Shown: positions 11,283-24,000 of the stretch, piece after piece
How positions within the stretch are numbered: position 1 is the first letter of the stretch
Layout of the letters: each line of letters opens with the position of its first letter
Origin: Babylonia areolata
Taxonomy: Eukaryota; Mollusca; Gastropoda; Neogastropoda; Buccinidae
Direction: 5' to 3'
Length of the DNA stretch: 64,000 bases
Assembly (NCBI RefSeq): GCF_041734735.1
Contig: NC_134878.1
Span: forward strand, 47,712,252-47,776,251
Notes under the pieces: generated by a model
Told to the model about the DNA's origin: nothing
Seen by the model: the letters and a program-made list of their open reading frames with translations, nothing else
The model's database searches: none
Translations under genes and position numbers: made by a program

Positions 11283-11568
11283 TTTCGAACATCCAATAAC
11301 AAAGACGTAATTAGTGAAAAGATTAATATGGACAGAAACATCGAAAGCTGCATCACGCTTCGATGGCTCACAAGATTGACGTGCTGAAGATGAGCCAATC
11401 GCAGTCACATGATGGGAGTTAACTCCCCTCTACAAATTGCTGCACTATTTGTGTTTTTGGCCAATCGCAGAGCAGAGGGTGATTTGAAGGCGTTTTTGTT
11501 TAGGACGCAACCATGTTGGACGGATATTCTGTTTAGGGCCTTGTTCCATGTGGAACGATGTCCACAAA
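11283..11568 (+). promoter_or_regulatory. DEPDC1: Putative DEPDC1 promoter with CCAAT boxes and CHR-like site
   Basis: Upstream of the chosen ATG are CCAAT motifs at 11293, 11395 and 11461 and a TTTGAA (CHR-like) at 11483-11488; a TTCGAA is at 11284. The second and third CCAAT boxes are 66 bp apart (two 33-bp steps), and the CHR-like site follows the last by about 18 bp. No TATA box is visible. Known: NF-Y CCAAT boxes with a CHR element mark late cell-cycle promoters bound by MuvB/DREAM. The transcription start is not determined, so the assignment is inference. Confidence 0.4.
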
Positions 11569-13191
11569 ATGGAGACGAGGAAAAGATTAAGCTGCCCAGA
11601 AACATCTGGTCTTGGGCCATACAAGGCAACCAAACTGGTAAGGAAAGCGATTACTACCAACATTTCGTATTTGTTGCTTTCAACATCGCTTAAAATTAAA
11701 CTTGGAAACAGAGGCTCCGTCGCTGTGAACACGGATGAGCTGGCATACATATAATGATATTATGATGTATGAAAGTATGATACATGATACAATACATTTA
11801 CTATAAACTCAACGTTTCCCACATTCTTTCTCGTGTTTTCTTTTCAGTTGAATACTAATAACTGAGTACCATCGTTCTGATGACTGTAGAGCCGACTACA
11901 ATGCCCTAACCAATGACTGTACGTGTATAGTTGTAGTGTGTAGTATGCATATAACACTTAAGTTTACTGATAGTACACTACATACGGACACTAGATATTA
12001 GTGTCAGTGTACAGTAGAATATTACTTGTATGCAGTGTTCATCCAGAAACAAACAAAAATCAGTCAAAAAATTGTGGCATGGGATCAGTTCTATAACAAT
12101 AACATGGATCAATGCTGCTGCATCATGGACACTGCAATTTTGATTTGTCAAGCACTTGTACTGTTGTAGATTACCATGCATGAGTGGTTAAAGTGTAGGA
12201 CTTTCAATCTGAGGGTCCTAGGTTCATATCTTGATAACAGTGCCAGGTGGGTAAAGGATGGAGATTTTTCTGATCTCCCAGGTCAACGTTTGTGCAGACC
12301 TGCTAGTGCCTGAACCCCCTTTGTGTGTATACTCATGCAGAAGATCAGATACCTACATTGAAGATTCTGTAATCCATGTCAGTGATTGGTGGGTTATGTA
12401 AACACGAACATACTCGGCATGCACACCCCCGAAAAGGAGTATGGCTGCCTATATGGTGGGGTAAATAAACAAAACAGTCCTACACGTAAAATGTTACATG
12501 TCTGCATGAATGTGTGTGTGTGTGTGACTGAATCTGATTGAATGACACAGGAAACAAATGATGAACACCCAATGGCAGTTGTCTGTTGGCTCTACCCAGG
12601 TAGGCAGCCTGTTGTGCAAATGACTCGATGTTCATTAAGCACTTGTTTAGAGCTTAATCTCTGACCAAGGATAGGCACTATATAAGTTATAATGATAATA
12701 AGTATCCCTATCATAATCATATACCTGTATTTTTATGGGAAGTAGCTGGGCATCTATCCTCGATTGATATGAAGCTCAGTGCTTAGCGGAGATCCCGACG
12801 AAAATGTTGTTGAATGACATTGAATCGATTGATAATAATGTACATTGGTGGGAGTTCATTGGCATATAAAAAAAAAAAAAATAGTGAGAGTTTGTTGGTA
12901 ATTTTTGTGGGAGATTTGGCAATAGAGTTAGGAAGAGGTGTTGAGGATCACATGACCAATCTGTGGATCAAGAGTTTATTCCTGGTGGACTTTTCTGTAC
13001 GCGATTCTATCAGCCATTAGTGAAAAGTTCATGCATGACAGCAGCAAAAGCAAACTTAAGAATCCAGAAAGGTCCACATAGACTTTTATTGACCCAAAAT
13101 TTAACGTTACATCTGTTGTTCGGGAACTATGTCCAGCGATGTGTAAGTATGCATTATGTGTGATGTGAGTGTGCATAATAAATCTTCTGGT

Positions 13192-13222
<31 letters not shown>

Positions 13223-15013
13223 TGTCTGGAAGTGGGATCAAAGGAGAAAAGTGGGGTTGAAAAAAAATTCATACCAATTTGACAAAATTTTTCACATATA
13301 AATTTGAATTGAATTCTGCTGATGGTTCTGGTTTTGCTTGAACAGTAGCAGATGGTGATGCCCATGCTGAAAAATGAAACACACACACCAGCATGGACAC
13401 ACATACACACTCCATATTTGCCAAAAAAAACAAAACAAACAAACGAAAAAAACCAACTGATTTCAAGAACCTTCGTAACAATGTATCCAAATTCATAGTT
13501 ATTCTATGATTATGACTGATCTGGAAAATAAGGAATCCTGATGGCATGTGAAACCTGATTAATGCAAAGCATGTCAATGAGGTATATTTATTAGGCTGCA
13601 AGGCTTAGGTGATTACTTCTACTACCACTACTACTACTACAATAACACAATGCACATGCATACACATACACACACAGTAACACTTAGTAGTGCTCATGTG
13701 CTGTACTTTTTGTAGCATTAACATAAAATGATAGATCAAAGGTTATGAAGAAAAATCAAGACTTCTTGACCTGGAATGGTACAGACTTTCATGTAATTTT
13801 GAAAGACTGCAGAACATCACATCTGGAAATTGTCAGTCATGTGGACCAACACCAATCATAAAATCTACAGTTTGTGTAAATCAAATGTCTGTTAACATTC
13901 TGTCCTATATGACCCAGAAACCTGGAGAACAAACGAAAATTGAAATGAAAGCCATGTAAAAGGCTTTGAAGGACAGTATTTTTGTTGATTCCTGAGACTT
14001 CATTGGAAACAGCAAGTCACCAACAAAGAAGTGAGCAGATGCAAAGGCATCAGATTGATCAGTAAATCATAGATGAAGTGAAACAGAGAAACTGGAGGTG
14101 GCTTGGCCATGTTCTGAAAAAAAGAAAAGAGAGCCAGACCACTAGGCACAAAGAGAACTGTACTAGAGGAAATGAAACTGAAAGCAGCAGGCAAGACGTG
14201 GAACAAAATCAGCTGGCTCACTCAAGACTGAAATGACTGGAGATTTGTTGGCACCATAAGCTCCAGCTGGAGTGAAGAGGATTAAGTAAATAAGTTTGAC
14301 ATAGAACTGTAGAAGTATAATAAAATTGTTGGTAATTTCAGTGTTTCATGCCAGCACCATTTTAGCCTTAGCCTTAGCCTGTTGCTTCCAGATACAAGTC
14401 ATTACAGCATAGTACAACTGGTGTTGATTCACCAAGATGCATGTCAGTGGAAGTGAATTTGAGCAGAGAGTGCCCTGAAAAATAAAGTCATCTTGACACT
14501 GACAGACTCCGTAGACAATTACTGAATTAGACATGTTTGCGTTATATATGCATGTAGCGATAGTCATTGAGATGTGACTGAATGTTGGTTACCTTTTTGC
14601 TCCTTACAGTGGAATGATGCAGTCACTGCATTCCGACAAGGCGTGCCTAGAGGAAAGCATCGGCGGTTCATGCGCACTGCAGAAGATTGCTTTCTGGGTT
14701 CTACAGCAGTGGACTGGTTGATGGAATATCTGAAGAAGCAAAAAGACTTTGGTTCAGATGTCACAAGGTGAACACATGCAGAGACGAAACTGTATTTTGC
14801 ATTTGTTTATATTGCATCATTGAGATATATGTATACATGTTTACATACATACCTACAATAAAACATACATACATATACATAGCTACCTACCTACCTACCT
14901 ACCTACTTACATGTGCATATGTACTGTGATCAGAACATACGATATATTTCTAGCTGTTTTATTTGGATATTTGTGTCATAAAACAGTGTGGTTTATTGTT
15001 TTTACATCGCAGA

Positions 15014-15056
<43 letters not shown>

Positions 15057-18000
15057 ATGTATACAATGAAAATGAATGACAAGTGTTAAGTGTGTTTGTA
15101 GGTGCATTGGCTTCGCTGTAAAACATGCTGTATATGCACATACAAATTCATAAGGATGATGTGTGGTCTTGTCACAGCGACAATTCTATAAGGAAGTTGA
15201 AGTCAGCCTTTCACCTTCACCTTCATCTTTACCTATCCCATAATCCAATGGAGGGTCATCAGGGCACCGCAGATGATTTTCAGATTTTCATCTCTCTATT
15301 GGTTCCTGCCTCTCACAGCTCTCTGTGAATCTGGGAAATTCAGGTTTGTCCTTTTTTTTTATGTTGTCCTGCCACATTTTCTTTAGCCTTCTTCTCTTCC
15401 TTCCTGGTATGGTGCCCTGCAGAATGGTCTTTTCAAGCCTGTCCAGCATCAGATCTTGTGATTTGTCCATACCGTTTGAGCTTCCTCCTCGAGTCCTCAT
15501 GATGATGGTTAGGAGGTTATCGTGGGGTCCAATGGCTTGGGTGATCTTCTGTTGGACCTCTGTGTTCGTGACATGCTTAGTGTAGGAGATGTCCAGTAGC
15601 TTTCAAAAGCATCTCATTTCCATGGCTTGAATCTTCTTCTGGAGGTCGGCAGTGAGAGTCCATGTTTCGCAAGCATAGAGAAGCACTGACTGAACCAATG
15701 AGTGCATAATTTTCACTTTCGATCTGAGTGTGAAGTTTTTGTCTCTTCAAATGGGCTTCAGTTGAAAAAGCGCTGCTAAAGTCTGCACTATCCTGGATAT
15801 GACTTCTGGTTTGGAGCCTTCACCTGTGGCAATTGCACCCAGGTACTTGAACCTAGATACAGGTTCCAGTGACTGCCTGTTGACTTTGATATCAGTGCTA
15901 AAGCTGTTGGTGTTATTCGTCATGGTCTTTGTTTTTTCTGCACTGATTTCCATTCCATATGCCCAGGAGGTGGTGTCAAGTCTTTCTACCAGGTTGGAGA
16001 GTTTGGTCTCATTTCCTGCCAAGCCATCAATGTCATCGGCAAACTGAAGATTTGTATCAGTTCTGCCTCTGAAGGTGATGGTGCCCTCATGGTCTTCCAA
16101 TGCATCCGATATGATATGTTCCAGGAATAAGACAGACTTTAGTTGAAATTAAACACAATGACATGCATTTGAATTTTGGTAGGCATTTGAGTCAGCCTTT
16201 TGGACTGACCTGTCCCCTTTATGTGTTTATTTCATTTCACTGAAAAGTGAAATAGGATAGTAAATCATTGTTATATTTTCTCTTTCATTTCCTTTTCCAT
16301 TTTCCTCATAGATCTGTGTTTTGAGGAAGAGTTTTATGAATATCTAACTCATCAATTTCTTTTACTGTACCATCACTTCACCAAATACTGAATCAAGAAT
16401 TCTAACATTTTTCACCATTTGTTTTCCACAGACAGCAGACGACACATTTGCTCAACAAGTTTTACAGGGCTGGTATCTTTGAAGAAATTCAGGTGTCAAG
16501 AAGAGGTCGCAACAAAGCAGACTTCAGTGATAGCAATCGTCTTTACAGGTGAATAAAATCCTTGGAGATAGAAATCTGATTCGTGGTTCATATGATATAT
16601 GGGAAGTTATGATGAAAAATTCATTTCTTAAATTGCATAGAAACAGTATTTGTTTTTAGATCAAATCCTTGGTGACTTGTAATCCATGAACAGTTAATGG
16701 TGGTACATCACCAGTATTAAAAAAAAAAAAAAAATCATTTTATAGCAGTGAGTTAATAATGGAACCTGGTACCTCTTCTGCATTCATTTTGTCTGGAGAA
16801 AGTACAGGGCAATTGCTGTAACTACATGATATGGCTGGCATGTATTATCAGTTTTGAATGATGTTGAGTACCGTTTTTAGGTGTGTGGGATGTGGTGGTG
16901 AAATAGATGCATGTAATTATGAAAGCAATGATGTGTAAGAGCACTAAGACATTCTTTCTAGTGTTTGTTTGAAATGCATTCTAGCTGTGATTTGTTTGTC
17001 CAAGTTAGTGAGTGGACATGTTTTGCGGCTGTCTGTATTGCAGGCTTTTACCAGTGTCTCCAAGCAAAGGTACACGGGTGCCCTTAGCTGTTCGCACAAG
17101 TAACATCACTCCCCAGCCCTTAAAAATTAGCAAGGATGAGAAGCGTAGTCAGCCAGACAAAGAAGAGGAAAAGGAGAGAACATCTGTCAGAAAAGAGGAA
17201 ACGGCAGTGACAGCAGCTGACCCTGCTCTTGCCATTGATCGCCTACCGCAGTGCCACTTGATGGGACGATTTCTGACGGGGTCACAGATTGGTGAAATCT
17301 GGAAGACTGCTGCACTTAGCAGGTTAGATCTGGCTGTGTCATGGTTTTGCATTTTGTCCTTTCTCTGTATGTTATAAATGTTTACCATTTGATACAGTCA
17401 TTTATAAGGGTGATAACAGACTGTGTTCTGTTTGAAAAACAAGTGGAAGAAAGAAGCCCAGAGGATTAAATATTCCAAATGAATATTGATGGAAGTATTT
17501 ACATGCAAACATAGGGAATGAGAGAATTAGCTCAGTGTTGCAGGTAGCTAAAAGTTTTCTTGCTAAAAATAAGTTAAAAAATAATGCAGGTCTGAAATTA
17601 AACTGCGGTTGGTTTTGCAAAAGATTATGAATTATGCACATCTTCATGATTTTCTTACTCGAAACAGATGATCTGGAATTTTCTCAGTATATTCTCTGGT
17701 AAATGATACTGATAACTGCAGAGTATTAGACTGACTGGACTGTGTGACTAAAGGCTCAATGCCTAACTTATATCAGAGATCAATTGACATAGCTTACATT
17801 TGGACCAGCAGCAAAGTGAGAGTTGTACTTTTATGGTCAATGATCTCTCCTCAGCAATGAGAATTTATTTACAGCTTTGTCTTTTGTGAAGGACTGTGAC
17901 TCTCAAACTAGGAGGCAAAGATTACACTGGCTGCTGGTGCTGCAGCCTTGGGCTAGTTGGCCTTTGGAAACATCCTAAAACCCTCCTGGTCGAGATAATG

Positions 18001-21000
18001 GGGATGTGACTTGGGCAAGACACCCTTCACTATAATCTAATTCTAGCTTAGACAGTCAGGACAGCAGTTGCCTTCACTGCTGTTCTGATGGTCATAGTCA
18101 GACATGACACTGTAGAGCGATAGATTGAGGACTGTGGTGTGCATGTGCAGACTGAAGAAGGTGTTGGGTGTGGGGAGCCTGGAGGATATTCTGCAAGACT
18201 ACACTGTGGAGGGGGCCCACGTCCGACACAACTGTATCTTCCTCAACAAGAGTGGCATCGTCACTAACATTCAGCCACAAGGTGGGTCTTGGAGGAATGC
18301 AAAACAGATACAAATAATGATTTCTTCTTCTTCTTCTTCAGACGGACACCCCCTGTTCTTAATGATTTATTCAAGAAAAGCCATCATGTAACAAAAACCA
18401 ACAATACATGAACATGTTATCAAGAAACTTACCGGTAGTTCAGTGTTTTGAGACATCACTTGATTGCAAACTGAATGCTTGAAACAGATAGAATGACAAA
18501 TTGTGTTTGGTGTATTCATGCTTAGAAACCATGATTTTCACTCAAATAGGCTGAAAAGCCCTGTTGTTAATCTAGTCTGTTTTTCAAAGAATGTAAACAG
18601 AAAACAAATGCCATTTTGCTACTGTTTGACTCTTTACAAAGGCTTTTCACAACATTTTTCAGTTTTGTCTACATCTTTACTATTAAAGTAGTAGTAATAT
18701 TAAAAAAAAAATAAAAAAAAAAAAATATATATATATATATACTGTTTCTGTTCTCTGCTGTAGAATTCTGCAGTAAAGTTTTCAAACTGTTCATAGCTGT
18801 GTTAAACCATCAGCATCAAGAGTGCACTATGTATGGGAAGGCTTCTCATCAGTTAATATTATTTAATATTTATCATTTTATTATGATGTGGAAAAAAAAA
18901 CCCAAATGAATTAAAAAAAAAAATTTGTATTATTGATCTTGCCAATAGTGTTATTGTGACTTTTTGTTGTTGTTGTTAACTTGCAGATCAACTGCCACAC
19001 TGGGTTCTTTCAGCAATGAAGTGCCTTGCTCGATGTGAGTATGGTACATGGCTTTTTCTTATTTCTTTATTGTAATTTAATATATACAAGCATCTTTGAT
19101 AATTCTTAGTTTAGACTCATTTGGCATAACGATCTTATCATTTTCATTTTATCCAGTTTACATTAATACAGATATAAGAATGTATTAATAACTATTATTA
19201 ATTATCCCAAATATAGTAGAGTATCATTGATGGATGTCATGTGTACCAGTTATAGAATTGGTGTGTTGGAATTTTTTTTTTCTTATTCCATCCCTCTCTC
19301 TGCACTTTAACAATGTAGGTATCATAAAAGCAGATTGTTAATATTTTCTTTCTTTTCTCATTTTTAATGCAATTTCAGAAATTACTCTGGTTTTTTTTTT
19401 TTTTTTTGTTTTTTTTTCAATCTGGTTTCAGCATGCAACATTTCTTCGTCCAGTGTTCTTGAAGGCTTAATTTGATAGTGAAGCCTACCAAAACTGTTGT
19501 TGGCATTGCCACTCTAGTAATATGGATCTCCACTAAGGAAGATGTATTTGAATATCTGTATTTTCATTTTATGTGCTTTTGTTTAAAACAAAAACAAAAA
19601 AGATAAGAAATGAAATGTACTTCAGGGCCAGAGAAGGCGGAAGGCGACTTGCCCAGCTACCCCGGTTTTGAGAAGGATGTGTTTGGCGTTGTCAGGGACT
19701 ACTTCATTGGCCTTCAGGAGCCCCTCATCACCTATGAGTTGTATGACATCATCATCAACGTGTTTGGTGAGCACAGTACATCCCACACTCAACAAGCAAA
19801 AGTATTGAAAGTTTATCATAAATAATTATTTCAGTGTTAAGTAAAAACTTGCAACTTGAAAACTTTCTTTTTTGTAATATTGGTTTCAAAGAGAAGACAA
19901 AGAAAGGGAAACAAATGTCAGTCTGGGTCAGTGGCAACAGTACGTAAAGAAAGAACAAAGCATGTTTGTTGCAAGCATGGATCTCCTAAAGTTGTACAAA
20001 CTTGAAATGCTTTCCAGAAAAAAAGGGAATTTAACATATGAACTGTCTTTGCTGTGTGCTTGCATGGATCTCTCAGCATGTTGTGAATCTGCCTTTGACT
20101 CACTGCTTTGTGATTTGAGTGAAGTTGGTTTGAAGCTTCAAAATGGCAAGAATGAGAAGTCAGTTGTCTGTTTTGAAGAAGTTGACTTTCGGTCATGAAT
20201 ATCATACTTGAAAGGGTTCCAAATTTTGATCTTTACTTTGTGCAGTGCAAGCATGCAATCAACTCCCTCGTCACTCCTCTCCGTTCTCACATGCTGCACG
20301 GGATGAGAAGCGCTTTGGCTACAGTCTGTGGTCTGACTCTTCTCTGGAGAATGTGATTCTCAACCTGACACGCAAGTACTGCATGACAGACAGTAAGACC
20401 GACCTGTTGAGCCTGGCTGACAGCCGGCCAGACCTGTTTGGCACCACAGATGGATTGTCTAGCTACTTCAGCCATTCCAACTTGTTCAGTGGGGCCAGCA
20501 GCTACAGTCAACTGGCTCAAAGTCACAGAGACTTGCACAGCATGGCACACAGTCACAGAGACTTGCACAGCATGGCACACAGTCACAGAGACTTGCACAG
20601 CACGGCACACAGTCACAGAGACTTGCACAGCACGGCACACAGTCATGGGGACTTGCAGCCTAGGACAAGAGGTCAGACACACACTATGCCTCAGTCCAGA
20701 AGTCACATGGACTTGTTCAGTCGAGGTGGGCCATGCGTGGTCAACAGTCAGGGTGATCTGCGGGAGATGGGGGCGAGCACAGGCAATCTGCTTGCTGGGC
20801 GTCCTGCCTCTAACCTGCATGCTTCTCACAGTTCACAGCACTTGGCCCCGTCTGTTCGGGCAAACTCACAGTCCACTCTGGGGCAACTTTCAGACTTGTC
20901 CAGCTTAACGGCCAGCAAGCAGTTTCGCTCCAACCCAGACCTGCAAGTGTCACGCTATGAGACAGCGTTTGGTCCTGAAAACCAGACTGTGACCCGTGTG

Positions 21001-24000
21001 TACTTCTGCAATGGTTTGGCCACTGACTTCCATCACAACTCTGTTGAGGAACAGGAAGCGCTGTCCCCAGTGGAGACCCACTTTGATGTGGTCACAGACA
21101 ATTCACAGCGCCAGTCTACACACATCAGTTTTGATCGTGTGAGCAGGTCCTCCAGCCTCAGTAGGAACAAACCGTCAGACCTTGATGAAGAATCTTTGAA
21201 AAATTCTGTTGGTCAGTCTCGCAGTTACAACTCTTATCAGCGGCAACAGAAAAAGTTGGGTGCTCATGATTCAGCCACCTTTGCATCATTGTCTGAGCCA
21301 AGACAGGAACCTGAACCAGCAGACAAAAAGCCTCCATCTCCATCATGGGACAAGGGGAGAAAGCCACCCCCCTATCGCCGCACTCGAGCAGAGCGCCACC
21401 ACACATTTTCAGGATCACAGTTTGGGATGGGCCGTGAGATGGAGAGAGGGGTTCTGGACGACTGGGACAGGCAGATGTCGGCTTCAATATCTCATCTGCC
21501 CGGCCTGAAACCTGTGGGGGCAGACAGCCAGCCAGCCAGCATATCAGAGGCTGCCTCCAGACAGAGGACTGCCAGGAGCCTGGGGCTTTCCTCTGGACGA
21601 GGGGCAAAGCGGCCGTCTTCACTGTACCTGAATTGTGAGTTCATTGACACTTTTCTGTCATTCTAGAGTCTGGATTCATTTGTTCCAATGCAAGTGTGTC
21701 AACATTTAAATGTTCACTACATATTCATTATTGATGATGATAATAGGTTATTCTTTTTCCAAATGTACTCTGATTTGTAAGTTTAATTTATTTTGACAAA
21801 TGTTTTGACAAATGTTTTTAATAGCAAATGCTTATTTTCCTGTTGATCTTTGAACTTTTTATCATTTTTCAGTGATCAAATATGTTCAGTTGCTGTTCAC
21901 TGTTTTTGTTTTAAGTAAAAAATGTGACTCCATGTTTCTAGAAGTGTTCTAAAGATAATTAAGCTGTTTGTTGTGTCAGTCCCTCAGTCAGGACTTCACG
22001 AAGAGAGAGCCACGAAAGCTCTGCAGGTGGTCTGCCTCTTCCTGCCACCGGCCTCACGACGCAAGCTGCATTTTCTCCTCAAACTGATGAGCAAGATGGC
22101 TGCCAACCCCTTTCTCACCTTTGATCCAAACCAGTCTACTCGCAGTCTGGTGAGTCCTTTCAAAGTGTCATGTGAACTTCAATGCTCGTCATATGCCAGT
22201 GGAAATTAATCCATGACAAAGTTTGATGTAAACTTCAATACTCTGTCATAGGTTGATTGAAAATACTGTTTTCCGTATCAAAAATGGGGGCAGTGCTCTC
22301 ACACACAGCCCACTGTTTGAAGAAGCACCAGCAAACAACAACAACAAACCTCCCCCCAAAAAACCAAAACAGTTGCTATATTTGATGAAGCAGGACCAGC
22401 ATAATGTGGGAGTTAAACTGCCTTTGTTATACAAAAGTTCATTGAAGCCATCTGAAGAGAACACCACAGTTTGGTGGAAGATTCTGTTATCAAAAGAAAA
22501 TACATCAGTCCGGTGCATTCAGTTGTAGATGAGCATTATAATACTATCATCGTCAAGAAGTACTATTTCTGTGCTGCTTGGATGGTGGTGTGAAAACCTG
22601 CATGCCCCCAAAAGTGGTCAGATTTGGATGTTGTGACAGTGGTGTGAAAACCTGCATGCCCCCAAAAGTGGTCGGATTTGGATGTTGTGACAGTGGTGTG
22701 AAAACCTGCATGCCCCCAAAAGTAGTCAGATTTGTTTAAACCATGGATGTTGTGATAGTGGTGTGAAAACCTGCATATCCCCAAAAGTGGTCAGATTTGT
22801 TTAAACCTTGGATGTTGTGGTAGTGTGAAATCCTGCATGCCCCCAAAAGTGGTCAAATTGGTTTAAACCTTGGATGTTGTGATGGTGGTGTGAATCCTGC
22901 ATGCCCTAAAAAGTGGTCAAATTCTTTTAAACCATGGATGTTGTGATGGTGGTGTGAAATCCCGCATGCCCCAAAAAGTGGTCAAATTCGTTTGATGTTG
23001 TGATGGTGGTGTGAAATCCTGCATGCCCCAAAAAGTGGTCAAATTCGTTTAAACCATGGATGTTGTGATGGTGGTGTGTCAGGTTTTGGGAACGTTCCAA
23101 CACGCAGTGCTGCGGGCACCAGAGGAGACTGATCTGGACGCGGTGTTGGTCTTCCAGCTGGTGTCCTTTCTGGTGGACCACCACATGGACATCATGGCTG
23201 TGCCCACCGACATGAAGGATGTTGTGGAGGACAGGCTCAGGGACCTTGAGAAACCTCAGGTCTTCTACCTCTTCATTTTCTTATTTTATTATGGTTTGAA
23301 TTTTTGTGTGTGTGCACATCTGTTTCTTTTTATTCCTGTACGTGTGTGTGTGTTTTCCCCTCCAAATTACAGTTCCATTAGATTTGCTAATGTTTCTTTG
23401 ATGCTGCCAGCTTACAAGTGTTGGTCATTAATGCAACAATACTTATTGCAAAACATTAAAAGGAAATTATCTCTAATTTTCTGTTCTTCGTGTGTCAACC
23501 ACAAGAGATCATTCTCATAATGATGTGAAAATGTTTAGTCTTTCATTTTCGTCTAGATCGTGTATTCACCGCAGGACCGAAGCACGCTGCGCTTTGCAAA
23601 GCCAGTGTCCATGGAGCAGTATGAGAAAGAGAAGATACGCCATTCCCACACAGCTCTGCTGGAGCTGCTGGATAGCATCGTCCGTGATGAGAACATGGCT
23701 GATCGAGAGAAGAGGCGACGGTTGAAACAGGTAACGTTTCCTGGTTGTCTGTCAGCTTTGTCCTTCAGTTTGTCTGTGTCGGTCTCCCCTGGTGGGAATT
23801 CTAGGGTTTTGTTTTTGTTTATTGCCGCCCCATCATCTGGACCTTTTCTGTGTCATTACTCCCACATTCCCCCTATACACAGCCGCACCTGGGTTTGTCT
23901 TTTGTAGTCCCAGTGTCGCCTATCCACAGGGAACTATTTAATGTTAGGTCGCCAGGATGACACACACCAGAGGAAATCCTGCACTGCTACTGAGTCACTT

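Noticed and set aside
11548-11568. Upstream in-frame ATG of DEPDC1 (adds MWNDVHK)
   Set aside because: Weaker start context than the ATG at 11569, and the family starts about 17-18 residues before the ATKLW/ATRLW motif; cannot be excluded without transcript data.
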